DNA of 64,000 nt from Leptolyngbya sp. BC1307 (GCF_002286735.1 NZ_NRTA01000021.1:1-64000), one strand, 5' to 3'. Counted from the stretch's first letter, positions 54,071 to 63,534 are shown. Notes: generated by a model from the sequence alone, not told the origin. Translations and numbers: made by a program.

Positions 54071-55372
54071 ATGATGCCTGACTTTTTAAGTATAGTGAGC
54101 TTAAAACGTTTGACTAATCTGGCGTGGGGCGCTCGCCTGAACCTCTTTATCGGTCTCATACTTGCCATCATCGCCAGCGTTATCGCCTATTACTGCGCCG
54201 AGCTGATTGGCCCAGAGCTGTTCGCCATTGGCCCTTACGGTGACACCTGGTTTGATTCTGATGTCGCGGCTTATTATAAGACTATCGCTAATCATCAAGA
54301 TTCCACTTTGCACAAGCGGACTTACAAGCATCCGCTACTCTCACTGGCGTTTTGCCTGCCTATCTATCTACTGCAAGCAATCCATGTGCCGTCTTTGGTG
54401 GCTGTGCGGATAGTGATAGCTGGTATCGCTGCGGTTTGGCTAGTAAGTCTTTTTGGCTGTCTCCGGCTGATGGGCTGCCGCCTGCTAGAAGCAGTTTTGC
54501 TCAGCTTATTGGGATTGCTCAGCGCGGCAGGACTTTTCTGGCTGACGGTTTTAGAGTCTTTTGGACTGGGTTCGATTGGCCTGATTTGGGCCTTGGCGCT
54601 GGTCGCGCTGGCAGAAACGCGGCGGTTGGCTGGGGGCTGGGGGGTGGTAATTAGCCTGGCGACGCTGAGCATTACGGTGACCAACTGGATTTTTGGTCTG
54701 GTGGCTGTGGCCTTAGCCTATACCTGGAAGCAGATGATTTGGGTAAATGGCGTTGCTTTGCTGATCTTTGGGGTGCTGGTGGGCGCGCAGCAGCGGCTGT
54801 TTGGAAGCGCGTTGCCGCTGTCTATTCCCACTAAAGAGCTGAGGTATTTCCTGTCTGCTGAGGCGGGCGGCCCTTGGAATGTGATTCGGGCTTTTGTTTG
54901 CCATACTATAGTGATGCCTGCTATCCAGGTGATTCAGCATCCGCGCACGGGTTTGCCGATGATGACGGTTCAGTTCTCTGCGCCGGGAGCGGGGCATGGG
55001 TGGGGGGCGATCGCCGTAGGTCTCTGGTTAGGTCTAGTCACGCTGGGTCTGTGGCAGCTATTCACGCTGAAAGCCCATAGGCAATTACGGCTAATGATAG
55101 GCATCTCACTGCTCGGGCAGCTAGGGCTGCATTTGGTCTATACCGGGCGAGAAACCTTTCTCTATTCGCTACATTTTCTACCTTTTTGGCTAGGTCTGGT
55201 CGCGTTGGGCGGACTAGATACGAAACACTATCTCCGGCGACGTTTGTTTATTACCCTCCTGATCGCACTTTTGATCACAGGGGGGATCAACAATCTGACT
55301 CAGTTCGCTGAGGCAAGAGCGTTTTATCACGGCGCTTATCCGGTTGACATAGAGACAGAACCCAAGGCCTGA
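54071..55372 (+). CDS. Multi-pass membrane protein, probable GT-C glycosyltransferase
   Basis: ATG 54071 (MMPDFLSIVS) has AAAGGG 8 bases upstream; a TTG at 54047 would add eight residues. The 433-residue protein has about ten to twelve hydrophobic segments. After TM1 it has an extracytoplasmic acidic loop (YGDTWFDSDVAAYYKTIANH) containing the DxD-like motif typical of GT-C enzymes. It then has HKRTYKHPLLSLAFCLPIYL. It lacks a named family match. The donor would be the lipid-linked sugar made by the cassette. Confidence 0.65.
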   Translation: MMPDFLSIVSLKRLTNLAWGARLNLFIGLILAIIASVIAYYCAELIGPELFAIGPYGDTWFDSDVAAYYKTIANHQDSTLHKRTYKHPLLSLAFCLPIYLLQAIHVPSLVAVRIVIAGIAAVWLVSLFGCLRLMGCRLLEAVLLSLLGLLSAAGLFWLTVLESFGLGSIGLIWALALVALAETRRLAGGWGVVISLATLSITVTNWIFGLVAVALAYTWKQMIWVNGVALLIFGVLVGAQQRLFGSALPLSIPTKELRYFLSAEAGGPWNVIRAFVCHTIVMPAIQVIQHPRTGLPMMTVQFSAPGAGHGWGAIAVGLWLGLVTLGLWQLFTLKAHRQLRLMIGISLLGQLGLHLVYTGRETFLYSLHFLPFWLGLVALGGLDTKHYLRRRLFITLLIALLITGGINNLTQFAEARAFYHGAYPVDIETEPKA

Positions 55373-55420
55373 TGCAGCTCGATTTGCCTTGAAGGCTTCA
55401 AGTTTGAGCAAGACTGATAT

Positions 55421-56857
55421 GTGGAGACGTTTGGGAATCGCATGGTTCGTTTGTCGCTGACCCCAAAGAGTGTAATTGACTACTGGCAGCAGCTAACGCC
55501 TCTGACTAAGGGGCTGCTGATTTTATTGGCTGTCAATACGATAGTTGTTTTACCCTCCGTTCTTGTATCGCTGAGCGATCGCTACATTTTTGACCTAGCG
55601 GTCAGACCCAGAGAGATGCCGCAGTACCATCTGCTGAAATTTCTCACAGTGCAGCAAGATCTGGACTCGTGGGAGCCGATGTGGCAAGCGTTTGAGCAGC
55701 TCAAAGCCGCGCCTAAAGAGCCGCTGTATGCCGAAATATTTTTCGATCAGCACACCAAGTTTCAGTATCCGCTGACCTCTTTACTGCTGTTCTATGCGCT
55801 GCAAGCTGTGTTAGCGCCGTTCACTTCTCACTATCCTCAGGCTCTATATGCTGTACTGGCGATCGCCTCCTGGATCTCTTTTGTCGGTCTACTCGTTGTT
55901 TCAGTCAACATCTTCAATACCGCTTGTCAGCAAACAAACGCAATACGCCCTCAAAATTCTGAACAAATTCTCAGAACTGTTCTTTTAGTATTGCTCGGGT
56001 TGAGCTTTTACCCGGCAATTCGTGCCTATAGCTTGGGTCAGATTCAGGCATGGATCAATCTGCTGTTCGCCGTTATGCTGTGGTGCTGGATGCGCGAGAA
56101 GCAACAGATTGCCGGTGTGTTAGGGGGGCTAGTCTGTCTGGTCAAGCCTCAGTATGCGGTGATTTTGCTGTGGGGGCTGCTGCGCCGACGCTGGCGATTT
56201 GCGATCGCCTTTTTTGCGGTGACGGCTGCGGGCTGGCTGGTCGCCTGCATCATGTTTGGCGTTGCTAATAATCTGGACTATTTACAGGTGCTCTCTTTTA
56301 TCTCAAAACGGGGAGAGGCTTATTTTCCGAATCAGTCGGTCAACGGTTTATTGAATCGTTTGCTATTTAATGGTAGCAACTTAACCTGGACAGCCGATGC
56401 CTTTGCGCCCTTTAGCCCCTGGGTTTATATCGGGACGTTGGCCAGCTCAGTACTACTGCTAATCGGTGCGCTGCGACCGGCTAGAAATCGGCGATCGCGC
56501 GGCCATACGGTCGATTTTGTCTTGGTATCGCTGACGGCGACAATGGCATCTCCGGTGGCTTGGGAGCATCACTACGGCATTTTGCTACCAATCTATGCGC
56601 TGCTGCTGCCTCAGCTTTGCCAGTATCGGATCTGGGGTGTGCTGACGCTACCCCTGCTAGGGCTGAGCTACATCTTAGCTAGCAACTATTTCTACATTAC
56701 CAAAAAGTTTGCGGCTCTGCCGCTGCTGAATATTGCGCAGTCTTATCTATTTTTTGGGGCGCTAATCGTATTGCTGATCCTTTATCGGCTGCGCGATCGC
56801 GTCACTTCTCAACCGCCTGACCAGCCGGATCAAGTCCCCATAACCGAACGGTCGTGA
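55421..56857 (+). CDS. GT87-family membrane glycosyltransferase
   Basis: The 478-residue protein shows the GT87 (DUF2029) pattern: about ten helices, RAYSLGQIQAWINLLFAVML, and the AGVLGGLVCLVKPQYAVILL stretch with its conserved Lys. GT87 enzymes in Actinobacteria use polyprenyl-phosphate mannose or arabinose to build lipoglycans. An extracytoplasmic loop (LTWTADAFAPFSPWVY) follows. GTG 55421 is used here, with ATG 55442 as alternative. Its stop overlaps the next gene's start (TGATG), so the two are translationally coupled. Confidence 0.85.
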   Translation: METFGNRMVRLSLTPKSVIDYWQQLTPLTKGLLILLAVNTIVVLPSVLVSLSDRYIFDLAVRPREMPQYHLLKFLTVQQDLDSWEPMWQAFEQLKAAPKEPLYAEIFFDQHTKFQYPLTSLLLFYALQAVLAPFTSHYPQALYAVLAIASWISFVGLLVVSVNIFNTACQQTNAIRPQNSEQILRTVLLVLLGLSFYPAIRAYSLGQIQAWINLLFAVMLWCWMREKQQIAGVLGGLVCLVKPQYAVILLWGLLRRRWRFAIAFFAVTAAGWLVACIMFGVANNLDYLQVLSFISKRGEAYFPNQSVNGLLNRLLFNGSNLTWTADAFAPFSPWVYIGTLASSVLLLIGALRPARNRRSRGHTVDFVLVSLTATMASPVAWEHHYGILLPIYALLLPQLCQYRIWGVLTLPLLGLSYILASNYFYITKKFAALPLLNIAQSYLFFGALIVLLILYRLRDRVTSQPPDQPDQVPITERS

Positions 56858-57471
56858 TGCCATCAAAGCCTGAGCGATCGCTTACCATAGCCGTCTTTGA
56901 CTTTGACGGCACCCTGACGCGATGCGATTCATTTTTTCCTTTCTTATGGGCACTCGTAGGCCGCTGGCGGTTTTTTTGGGGAGTCGTCCGCTTGAGTCCG
57001 ATACTCGCGGGATACAGCCTCAAGCTCATTCCCAACTGGCGAGCCAAAGAATCAATGCTCACCTATTTTCTAGCGGGCAAGTCAGCGTCTCAGCTAGCTG
57101 CCTTTAGCCAGCGCTTCGCAGACGATGTCTTACCTAAGCTCCTGCGGCCAGAGGCGATCGCGCGCCTGAGATGGCATCAGCAACAGGGGCATCGCACCAT
57201 TGTAGTCAGCGCCTCTTTGGAAATTTACCTGCGGCCCTGGGCGACACGAATGGACATCGATCAGGTCATCGGCACTCGACTGGAGAGCCACCGTGACCGT
57301 TTGACCGGGCGCATTTTAGGCAAAAACTGCTACGGCCCTGAAAAAGTCAGCCGCTTACAGTCTTTTGTGGGTCAGTCGCAGCCTGTGCTCTATGCCTACG
57401 GAGATAGTCGGGGCGACCATGAGCTGCTAGCCGCCGCTAAGTATCCTTACTACCGCAAGTTTCAGGACTAA
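56857..57471 (+). CDS. HAD-IB family phosphatase
   Basis: The 204-residue protein has the HAD motifs: nucleophile loop VFDFDGTLTRCDSF (Asp about 16), motif II VSAS in HRTIVVSASLEIYL, a Lys in YGPEKVSRLQ, and motif IV YAYGDSRGDHELLAA. It belongs to subfamily IB, like serine phosphatase and the HAD domains fused to UbiA enzymes in other bacteria. It should remove the 5-phosphate from polyprenyl-phospho-5-phosphoribose. It ends the cassette. ATG 56857 overlaps the GT87 stop by one base; GTG 56854 is an alternative. Confidence 0.87.
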   Translation: MPSKPERSLTIAVFDFDGTLTRCDSFFPFLWALVGRWRFFWGVVRLSPILAGYSLKLIPNWRAKESMLTYFLAGKSASQLAAFSQRFADDVLPKLLRPEAIARLRWHQQQGHRTIVVSASLEIYLRPWATRMDIDQVIGTRLESHRDRLTGRILGKNCYGPEKVSRLQSFVGQSQPVLYAYGDSRGDHELLAAAKYPYYRKFQD

Positions 57472-58019
57472 ACCGCTGAGTTAGGGACTATCAGGACTCA
57501 AATCAAATCCGCAAATTAGTGGTCGCGCGGTATGCTTGTAGTTTGAGCCGGGTCAAGCTTTTGAGATTATTGCCTGTAACCGCCCGTGTTCACTGCTGAC
57601 AATTTTCTGAATGAATGCTACTGCAAGAGTGCTTTTGATATCAGTTCGTTAACCTATCAAAGCGATAAACTACAAGCGCGATCAACTGATGGCTGCTACT
57701 GTACTTTTGCAAATCGAGCGCTTTTTCAAGCTTACCCGTCCGCAACTGCCGATCCACCTCCCTACCTATGCATCCAGATTTTTTGCTTTGACATCAACTT
57801 TTTCTAACCTTTTACGCCTTCTAACTTTCTGTGCCTTAGGTCACCGCGTTCTAGTCTACACAACGCGCCTTTTCTAAGGCTATCAATCCGGTAGCCGTAC
57901 CACAGTCCTCATCGGCTACCCGCTCCACTGCTTTTTTCGCTCCACTGCTTTTTTCATAGTCGGAATCTGGTCACGGTTGGCCGCTGTATTCCGCTGCTTA
58001 GCTCTCAGGTAATTTTAAT
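57472..58019. other. 548-bp leader region of the DEAD-box helicase gene
   Basis: No gene is supported. A 62-codon frame (57689-57877) starts MAATVLLQ, loosely like the helicase start MSATV, but has no other support. A 17-bp exact tandem duplication with T-tracts (57921-57954) lies 66 bp upstream of the helicase start. Long leaders are usual for cold-induced cyanobacterial RNA helicase genes, which makes this region a candidate regulatory RNA. Confidence 0.5.
57921..57954. repeat. 17-bp exact tandem duplication
   Basis: CGCTCCACTGCTTTTTT is present twice, head to tail, in the leader of the helicase gene. Confidence 0.9.
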
Positions 58020-59747
58020 ATGTCTGCTACTGTGCCATCTTTCAAAGATCTCGCGCTCACTGATCCCGTTCTCAGAGCGCTGGATGACGTAGGCTACGAA
58101 ACCCCTACGCCTATTCAAGCCCAGACCATTCCGCCGCTAATCGAGGGGCGAGATATCATTGGCCAAGCTCAGACCGGTACTGGAAAGACAGCGGCCTTTG
58201 CTCTACCGGTGCTCTCACACATCGACACTCACAACAATCGACCTCAGGCACTGGTACTAGCCCCCACCCGTGAGCTAGCGCTACAGGTCGCTGAAGCCTT
58301 TCAGGGCTACGGCAAGCATCTAGACGGGTTTCATGTACTGCCAATCTACGGCGGTCAAAGCTACCAGATTCAGCTCAAGCAGCTCCGCCGGGCCGCTCAT
58401 GTCGTGGTTGGCACGCCAGGCCGGGTGATTGACCACATCAAGCGCGGTACCCTCGACCTAACACATCTCAAGTTTTTGGTGCTAGATGAAGCCGACGAAA
58501 TGCTGCGCATGGGCTTTATTGACGATGTGGAGTGGGTAATCGGCCAAACTCCCAAAGACCGGCAGGTTGCCCTCTTTTCAGCAACTATGCCGCAGGCGAT
58601 TCGCAAAATTGCCCAGCAGCATCTCAGCGATCCTGTCGAAATTTCGATTCAAACCAAGTCTAAAACTGCCGATACAATCCGTCAGCGCTTTTGGACGGTG
58701 AGCGGCTACCACAAGCTCGACGCTCTCACGCGCATCTTAGAAGTCGAAGCCTTTGACGGCATGATCGTCTTTGTCCGCACCAAAGTCGCTACCGTAGAGC
58801 TTTCTGAAAAGCTAGAGGCCCGGGGATACAATGCCGCACCGCTCAGTGGTGATGTGCCTCAAAACCAGCGCGAGCGCACCGTAGACCGTCTGAAAAAAGG
58901 CAAGCTAGATATTCTGGTCGCAACTGACGTAGCAGCCAGGGGTCTGGACGTAGACCGCATTAGCCACGTCATTAACTACGACATGCCCTACGACCCCGAA
59001 GCCTACGTCCACCGGATTGGACGAACGGGCCGGGCCGGACGCAAGGGCGAGGCAATTTTATTTGTTACCCCTCGGGAGAAGCGGCTGCTAAGCGCTATTG
59101 AGCGCTCTACCAAGCAAAAAATTGATCGGATGGAGATGCCTTCGACTGAGGAGGTGAACGACCAGCGAATTGCCCGCTTTAAGCAGCAGATCAGCGACAA
59201 GCTAGCAGAAGAAGACTCTGACTTTTTTGTGCGCGTCTTGGAGCAGTATGAACAAGAGCACAACGTGCCAGCGCTAGAAATCGCGGGCGCACTCGCTAAT
59301 TTGCTACAGGGCGATGAGCCGCTGCTAATCAAAGAGCAGACGCCTCAGCGTCAGAATCGAGAGGATCGAGGCCGTGACGATGTCAAAATTGATGGCATTG
59401 GGATGGAGCGCTTTCGGGTAGAGGTAGGCCGAAATCACCAGGTGAAGCCCGGGCACATTGTGGGGGCGATCGCTAACGAAACCGGCCTGGCCAACCGTCA
59501 CATTGGTCGCATCACCATCAACGACGACCACAGCACCGTAGACCTGCCAGTCGGCATTCCCAAAGAAACCTTTGACCTGCTCAAGCGAGTGTCGGTACTC
59601 GGCCACCCGATGAACATCTCTAGCCTGGGCAAAACCCGCGATGACGATAACTGGCAAGAAGGCCGGGCCAACAAGCGACGGCGGCGAACCGGCGCAAGTG
59701 GCCCGACTTTGAAGAAGAAGCGACGGAAGGATAAGCCGAATGTTTAG
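58020..59747 (+). CDS. DEAD-box RNA helicase (CsdA/CrhR-like)
   Basis: The 575-residue enzyme unwinds structured RNA using ATP. It has the Q motif (YETPTPIQAQTIP), Walker A in AQTGTGKTAAFALPVL, PTRELALQVAEAF, VLDEADEMLRMGF, the SAT motif (LFSATMPQAIR) and HRIGRTGRAGRKGEAILFV. A DbpA-type RNA-binding domain lies at about 460-540 (RVEVGRNHQVKPGHIVGAIA). The tail is basic (NKRRRRTGASGPTLKKKRRK). This is the CsdA/DeaD layout, and cold-shock or redox control is common in cyanobacteria. Its long leader (57472-58019) is consistent with RNA-level control. It is convergent with desA, 3 bp apart. Confidence 0.94.
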   Translation: MSATVPSFKDLALTDPVLRALDDVGYETPTPIQAQTIPPLIEGRDIIGQAQTGTGKTAAFALPVLSHIDTHNNRPQALVLAPTRELALQVAEAFQGYGKHLDGFHVLPIYGGQSYQIQLKQLRRAAHVVVGTPGRVIDHIKRGTLDLTHLKFLVLDEADEMLRMGFIDDVEWVIGQTPKDRQVALFSATMPQAIRKIAQQHLSDPVEISIQTKSKTADTIRQRFWTVSGYHKLDALTRILEVEAFDGMIVFVRTKVATVELSEKLEARGYNAAPLSGDVPQNQRERTVDRLKKGKLDILVATDVAARGLDVDRISHVINYDMPYDPEAYVHRIGRTGRAGRKGEAILFVTPREKRLLSAIERSTKQKIDRMEMPSTEEVNDQRIARFKQQISDKLAEEDSDFFVRVLEQYEQEHNVPALEIAGALANLLQGDEPLLIKEQTPQRQNREDRGRDDVKIDGIGMERFRVEVGRNHQVKPGHIVGAIANETGLANRHIGRITINDDHSTVDLPVGIPKETFDLLKRVSVLGHPMNISSLGKTRDDDNWQEGRANKRRRRTGASGPTLKKKRRKDKPNV

Positions 59748-59750
59748 GCT

Positions 59751-60788
59751 CTAGAATCCCGCTTCCCGAAAAGACTGGTACGCCTTCTCCGGATGATACA
59801 GATGGCACTCAGTCGCGATGGACTTCATCAGCGCCCAGCTAAATTTGCGCTCGACTACATGCTCGCCCCAGTTTTCTTTGAGGTTGGCGTGGGCCGAGCG
59901 TAAGTTGTAAGAGGGGATGCCCGTTGAGACGTGGTGCGGTACGTGGACGTTGATATCGTGGCAGAGAATCTCGATCCAGCGGGGATACGTGCAGTGAACG
60001 GTACCGGCTAGCTGCGCGTCTCCGGCACTCCACTGAGCAGCCGGCTGAAAGGAAATCTCAGGAATGGTGTGATGCACGATGGTGAAGGTGCTCATCCAGA
60101 AGTGATAGACCATCCAGGGCATCAGCCAGAACTTGATCACGCCCCAGAAGCCAGTGGTGGCAATTAATGTGGGGAAGAAGATGATCGCAAAGACGATAAC
60201 GACAACCATTGAGAAGAGGGCTTTGGCGCGATCGCGTCGCTTGAAATTCCGCAGGTCAAAGTGCAGCGCCGCCCAGTGGCCGATTGAGCCTAGCCACCAG
60301 AAGTAGCCCCGCGCAATTTTGTAGATGGTTTGCATGGCCGGATGCGCCCGCTCAAAATCTTCGGCGTACCAGGGGTCCCAGGCGTTGTCTTCTTCAATTT
60401 TGTTGGTGTGCAGATGGTGATGGTCGTGCAGCAATCGCCAGGGATGAAAGGGATAAATCAGCGGTAGAAAAGCAATATGTCCGACCAGATCGTTTACCCA
60501 ACGCCGCTTAGCAAAGGAGCGATGGCCCGCATCGTGGCCGATGACAAAGAAGCCAGTCAGCGCTGTCCCGGTAAAAAACCAGGAGAAGGGCAGTAAAAAT
60601 GAGGGTAAAAGGCAGATAGCACAGTAGCCAGCGATGACTGCTGAGACGCTTACCAGCACGGCCTGCCATGCTTTTGCCGAATTTTTCTCAAAACAAGCCT
60701 TAGGTAGGCTTCTGATAATTTCTTTTAGCTGCAGTACCTCTTGAGGCAGTGGGTCAGCAGCAATAAACCTTTCTGTCGTAGCAGTCAA
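59751..60788 (-). CDS. desA: Acyl-lipid fatty acid desaturase (Delta12, DesA type)
   Basis: DesA inserts the Delta12 double bond in membrane glycerolipids. The 345-residue protein has the three His boxes in the family order: HDAGHRSF (about 88-95), HDHHHLHTN (about 124-132) and [16 protein letters not shown] (about 290-305). Four hydrophobic helices lie between ([20 protein letters not shown] is one). [14 protein letters not shown] matches the plant and cyanobacterial Delta12 branch better than Delta9 or omega-3. It is likely cold-induced, and its neighbour the helicase is often so as well. It starts at ATG 60788. Confidence 0.93.
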   Translation of the reverse strand: MTATTERFIAADPLPQEVLQLKEIIRSLPKACFEKNSAKAWQAVLVSVSAVIAGYCAICLLPSFLLPFSWFFTGTALTGFFVIGHDAGHRSFAKRRWVNDLVGHIAFLPLIYPFHPWRLLHDHHHLHTNKIEEDNAWDPWYAEDFERAHPAMQTIYKIARGYFWWLGSIGHWAALHFDLRNFKRRDRAKALFSMVVVIVFAIIFFPTLIATTGFWGVIKFWLMPWMVYHFWMSTFTIVHHTIPEISFQPAAQWSAGDAQLAGTVHCTYPRWIEILCHDINVHVPHHVSTGIPSYNLRSAHANLKENWGEHVVERKFSWALMKSIATECHLYHPEKAYQSFREAGF

Positions 60789-61050
60789 AAGTCAATACTC
60801 CGTTAGAAATCAAGCAAAAGCGTCTCCGTTTATAGAAAATGCACATTGAACGAAAACGCTTTAAAAGTCTTAACACTTATAACATTTTGAGGGTAGGCAA
60901 CCGTTGGTCAAGCTGACTGATATTGCGGTTTTTTGAGATTAGATTTCCAGTGCTGGCCTTTTGACGGTGGCGGCTTGGCATCGGTCAGCAGACTGCTCAC
61001 TCCTACCTTTTTGACCTACGATAAAGATTCCTGCCTTATTTACCGCGCCC

Positions 61051-62991
61051 ATGAGCCTGATTACTTTTCAATCTGTCCATAAAGACTTTGGCATCAAAGA
61101 AGTGCTGCGTGACGGCTCCTTCAGCATTGAGCCCGATGACAAGGTCGGCGTGATTGGGGTAAATGGCTCGGGCAAGTCTACCCTGCTAAAGATGATGGGT
61201 GGCTTGGAGCCCATCGACAGCGGTCAGCGCTTAACCAAATCTGGGTCACGATTGGTTTACTTGCCCCAGCAGCCTGATATTAACGAAGACCTGACGGTGC
61301 TCGATCAGGTGTTTGCCGACTGCGGCGAGCAGATGCAGCTAGTACGTGAGTACGAAGACCTCTCTCATAAAATGTCTCATGCCCAGGGCCAGGAACTCAA
61401 CCAGCTGATGAACCGGCTGGCAGTGGTCGGCGAAAAAATGGAGACGGCGGGCGCTTGGGACCTGGAGACCGACGCCAAGATTATTCTCAGTAAGCTGGGC
61501 ATTGAAGACTTTGAAGCGCGAGTGGGCGATCTCTCGGGGGGCTATCGCAAGCGAATTGCCCTGGCAACGGCGCTGATGAGCGACCCCGACCTGCTGCTGA
61601 TGGACGAGCCGACTAACCACCTGGACGCGGGGTCAGTGGAATGGCTGCAAGACTACCTGAGTCAGTTTCGCGGCGCGCTGGTGCTGATTACCCACGATCG
61701 CTACTTCCTCGATCAGGTGACTAACCGCATTATCGAAATTGACCGGGCGGATCTGTATACCTACGCGGGTAACTACGCTTACTACCTGGAGAAAAAAGCT
61801 GATCAGGAGACGTCAGCAGCGAGTTCTCAGCAAAAGTTTAAAGGGATCTTGCGGCGAGAGCTGGCCTGGCTGAGACAGGGACCAAAGGCGCGAAGCACGA
61901 AGCAAAATGCGCGCATTGGCCGAATTGAAGAGATGAAGGAGACTCAGTTTAAGGAGACCCAGGGCAGGGTAGAGATTGATACGCCCGGGCGACGGATTGG
62001 CAAAAAGGTAATCGAGCTACACGGGGTGAGTAAGGCTTATGGCGATCGCACCTTAATCAAAGACTTCACTTACGAATTTACGGGCAGTGATCGCATCGGC
62101 ATCATCGGCGGCAATGGCGCAGGCAAAACCACGCTGGTAGACATCATCACCGGGCGGTTAGCGCCCGACAGCGGCACTGTAGACATTGGCTCCACTATTC
62201 ACATCGGCTACTTTGACCAGCATTCTGAAGCTCTGCTCGAAGCGCTCAACGAAGACCTGCGAGTCATGGACTACCTCAAAGAAGAGGGTGCCTTTGTCAC
62301 CACTGCCGACGGCAGCCAGATCAGCGTTTCTCAAATGCTAGAGCGCTTTCTCTTTACCAGCAATCAGCAGTACACGCCCATTCACAAGCTCTCAGGTGGT
62401 GAAAAGCGTCGCTTGTTCTTACTGCGCGTCTTGCTCAGTGCGCCCAACGTGCTCATCCTCGACGAGCCCACCAACGATCTCGATGTGCAAACGCTGACCG
62501 TGTTAGAAGACTACTTAGAGGATTTTAACGGCTGTGTGCTTACTGTCTCGCATGATCGCTATTTTTTAGATCGCACGGTACGGAACATCTTTGCACTAGA
62601 GCCCGGCGGCAATATTCGCCGCTATCCTGGCAGCTACTCAGTTTATCTGGAGACCAAGAAAAAAGAAGAATCGGCTGAGAAGGCAGTTCAGAAGTCAGCT
62701 CAGCAAAAGTCAGCTCAGCAAGTGAAAACAGAGAGCCCAACTGAAGCTAAGCCGAGCATCAGCTCTCCCTCAAAGAAAGTCTCTAATCGAGAGAAGAGAG
62801 AGTACGAAACGCTAGAAAACAAAATTCCTAAGCTAGAGGCGAAGAAGGCTAAGCTAGAGAAGCTGCTGTATCCTGAGCCTCCCAGTGACTATGGCGAGTT
62901 GCAGAAGCTGTCTGAGGAGATTGCGTCGATCGCAGCCGAAATTGACTCTGCTACCGAACGCTGGATGGAGCTAGCCGAACTTATTTCTTAA
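61051..62991 (+). CDS. ABC-F family ATP-binding protein (Uup-like)
   Basis: The 646-residue protein has two ABC ATPase domains and no membrane part. Domain 1 has GVNGSGKST, LSGGYRKRIALA and LLLMDEPTNHLD; domain 2 has GGNGAGKTT, LSGGEKRRLFLL and LILDEPTNDLDV. The linker carries basic helices (RRELAWLRQGPKARSTKQNA) of the ABC-F tRNA-contacting type. The C-terminus is a coiled coil (KKVSNREKREYETLENKIPK) as in Uup. ABC-F proteins act on ribosomes in translation. A 15-bp in-frame duplication (62694-62723) adds five residues to a low-complexity Lys/Gln/Ser region before the coiled coil. Confidence 0.95.
   Translation: MSLITFQSVHKDFGIKEVLRDGSFSIEPDDKVGVIGVNGSGKSTLLKMMGGLEPIDSGQRLTKSGSRLVYLPQQPDINEDLTVLDQVFADCGEQMQLVREYEDLSHKMSHAQGQELNQLMNRLAVVGEKMETAGAWDLETDAKIILSKLGIEDFEARVGDLSGGYRKRIALATALMSDPDLLLMDEPTNHLDAGSVEWLQDYLSQFRGALVLITHDRYFLDQVTNRIIEIDRADLYTYAGNYAYYLEKKADQETSAASSQQKFKGILRRELAWLRQGPKARSTKQNARIGRIEEMKETQFKETQGRVEIDTPGRRIGKKVIELHGVSKAYGDRTLIKDFTYEFTGSDRIGIIGGNGAGKTTLVDIITGRLAPDSGTVDIGSTIHIGYFDQHSEALLEALNEDLRVMDYLKEEGAFVTTADGSQISVSQMLERFLFTSNQQYTPIHKLSGGEKRRLFLLRVLLSAPNVLILDEPTNDLDVQTLTVLEDYLEDFNGCVLTVSHDRYFLDRTVRNIFALEPGGNIRRYPGSYSVYLETKKKEESAEKAVQKSAQQKSAQQVKTESPTEAKPSISSPSKKVSNREKREYETLENKIPKLEAKKAKLEKLLYPEPPSDYGELQKLSEEIASIAAEIDSATERWMELAELIS
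62694..62723. repeat. 15-bp in-frame tandem duplication in the ABC-F gene
   Basis: GTCAGCTCAGCAAAA and GTCAGCTCAGCAAGT follow each other and keep frame, adding KSAQQ-type residues in a linker. Confidence 0.8.
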
Positions 62992-63040
62992 GCACTCAAA
63001 TATTTTAAAGAACTAGCTGAAAACCTGATGTTGCAATGGG

Positions 63041-63085
63041 CAAAGTGACTCGCGGTTGCCGAATACATCCGGGAGTCGCTATAAG
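63041..63085. repeat. Hairpin repeat copy D
   Basis: CAAAGTGACTCGCGGTTGCC then GAATACATCC then GGGAGTCGCTATAAG matches the core of copies B and C, with changes in the stem. It starts 50 bp after the ABC-F stop. Confidence 0.65.
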
Positions 63086-63232
63086 CTCAAGGGCTTGCTG
63101 CCGCATGGTTTTAGCAACTCAGGCTTAGCTCGACCAGGAAAGGCCACTGCTAATTCGCTCAAGTTGACCGTTTTCCTGCGAAATAGGGCCATGATAAAAT
63201 ATGAAACCCCCTCCCTGTATCTTGCGCAAGCT

Positions 63233-63260
63233 TTTGTCCTGTACTCTTTGTCCTGTACTG
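63233..63260. repeat. 14-bp tandem duplication
   Basis: TTTGTCCTGTACTC and TTTGTCCTGTACTG follow one another in the gap after the ABC-F gene. Confidence 0.85.
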
Positions 63261-63267
63261 AGAAAAG

Positions 63268-63525
63268 CTAGTAGTTTTTCTGATTGCTAGATTTGAAGCG
63301 ACCGACCTCAAAGCTGCGCTTTTTAGCGTGTTTGGTTTTGCGATCGCTCACCCGCTTGCGCCACATCCTGAAGCTAGAAGCCTTCATATGGCGTCGCATC
63401 ACGGCAATCACGTCTTTCTCCTTCAGGCCAAACTGTGTCTCAATGGCTTCAAAAGGGGTTCTGTCTTCCCAGGCCATTTCGATGACGCGATTGATGGTTT
63501 CTCCATTTAGCTGATCAGGCTTCAT
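63268..63525 (-). CDS. DUF2805/TIGR03643 family protein
   Basis: The 85-residue protein matches the conserved short family (IEMAWEDRTPFEAIETQFGL, then KEKDVIAVMRRHMKASSFRM then WRKRV). It is basic, with a Lys/Arg-rich C-terminus (RKTKHAKKRSFEVGRFK). Its two-helix layout suggests HTH-like nucleic-acid binding, but function is not established. It stands alone, with short tandem repeats on both sides. Confidence 0.88.
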   Translation of the reverse strand: MKPDQLNGETINRVIEMAWEDRTPFEAIETQFGLKEKDVIAVMRRHMKASSFRMWRKRVSDRKTKHAKKRSFEVGRFKSSNQKNY

Positions 63526-63534
63526 AGTTGCTCT

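Noticed and set aside
57689-57877. A 62-codon upstream frame before the helicase gene (MAATVLLQ)
   Set aside because: It shares only a few residues with the helicase start, has no ribosome-binding site or family match, and overlaps a plain leader.
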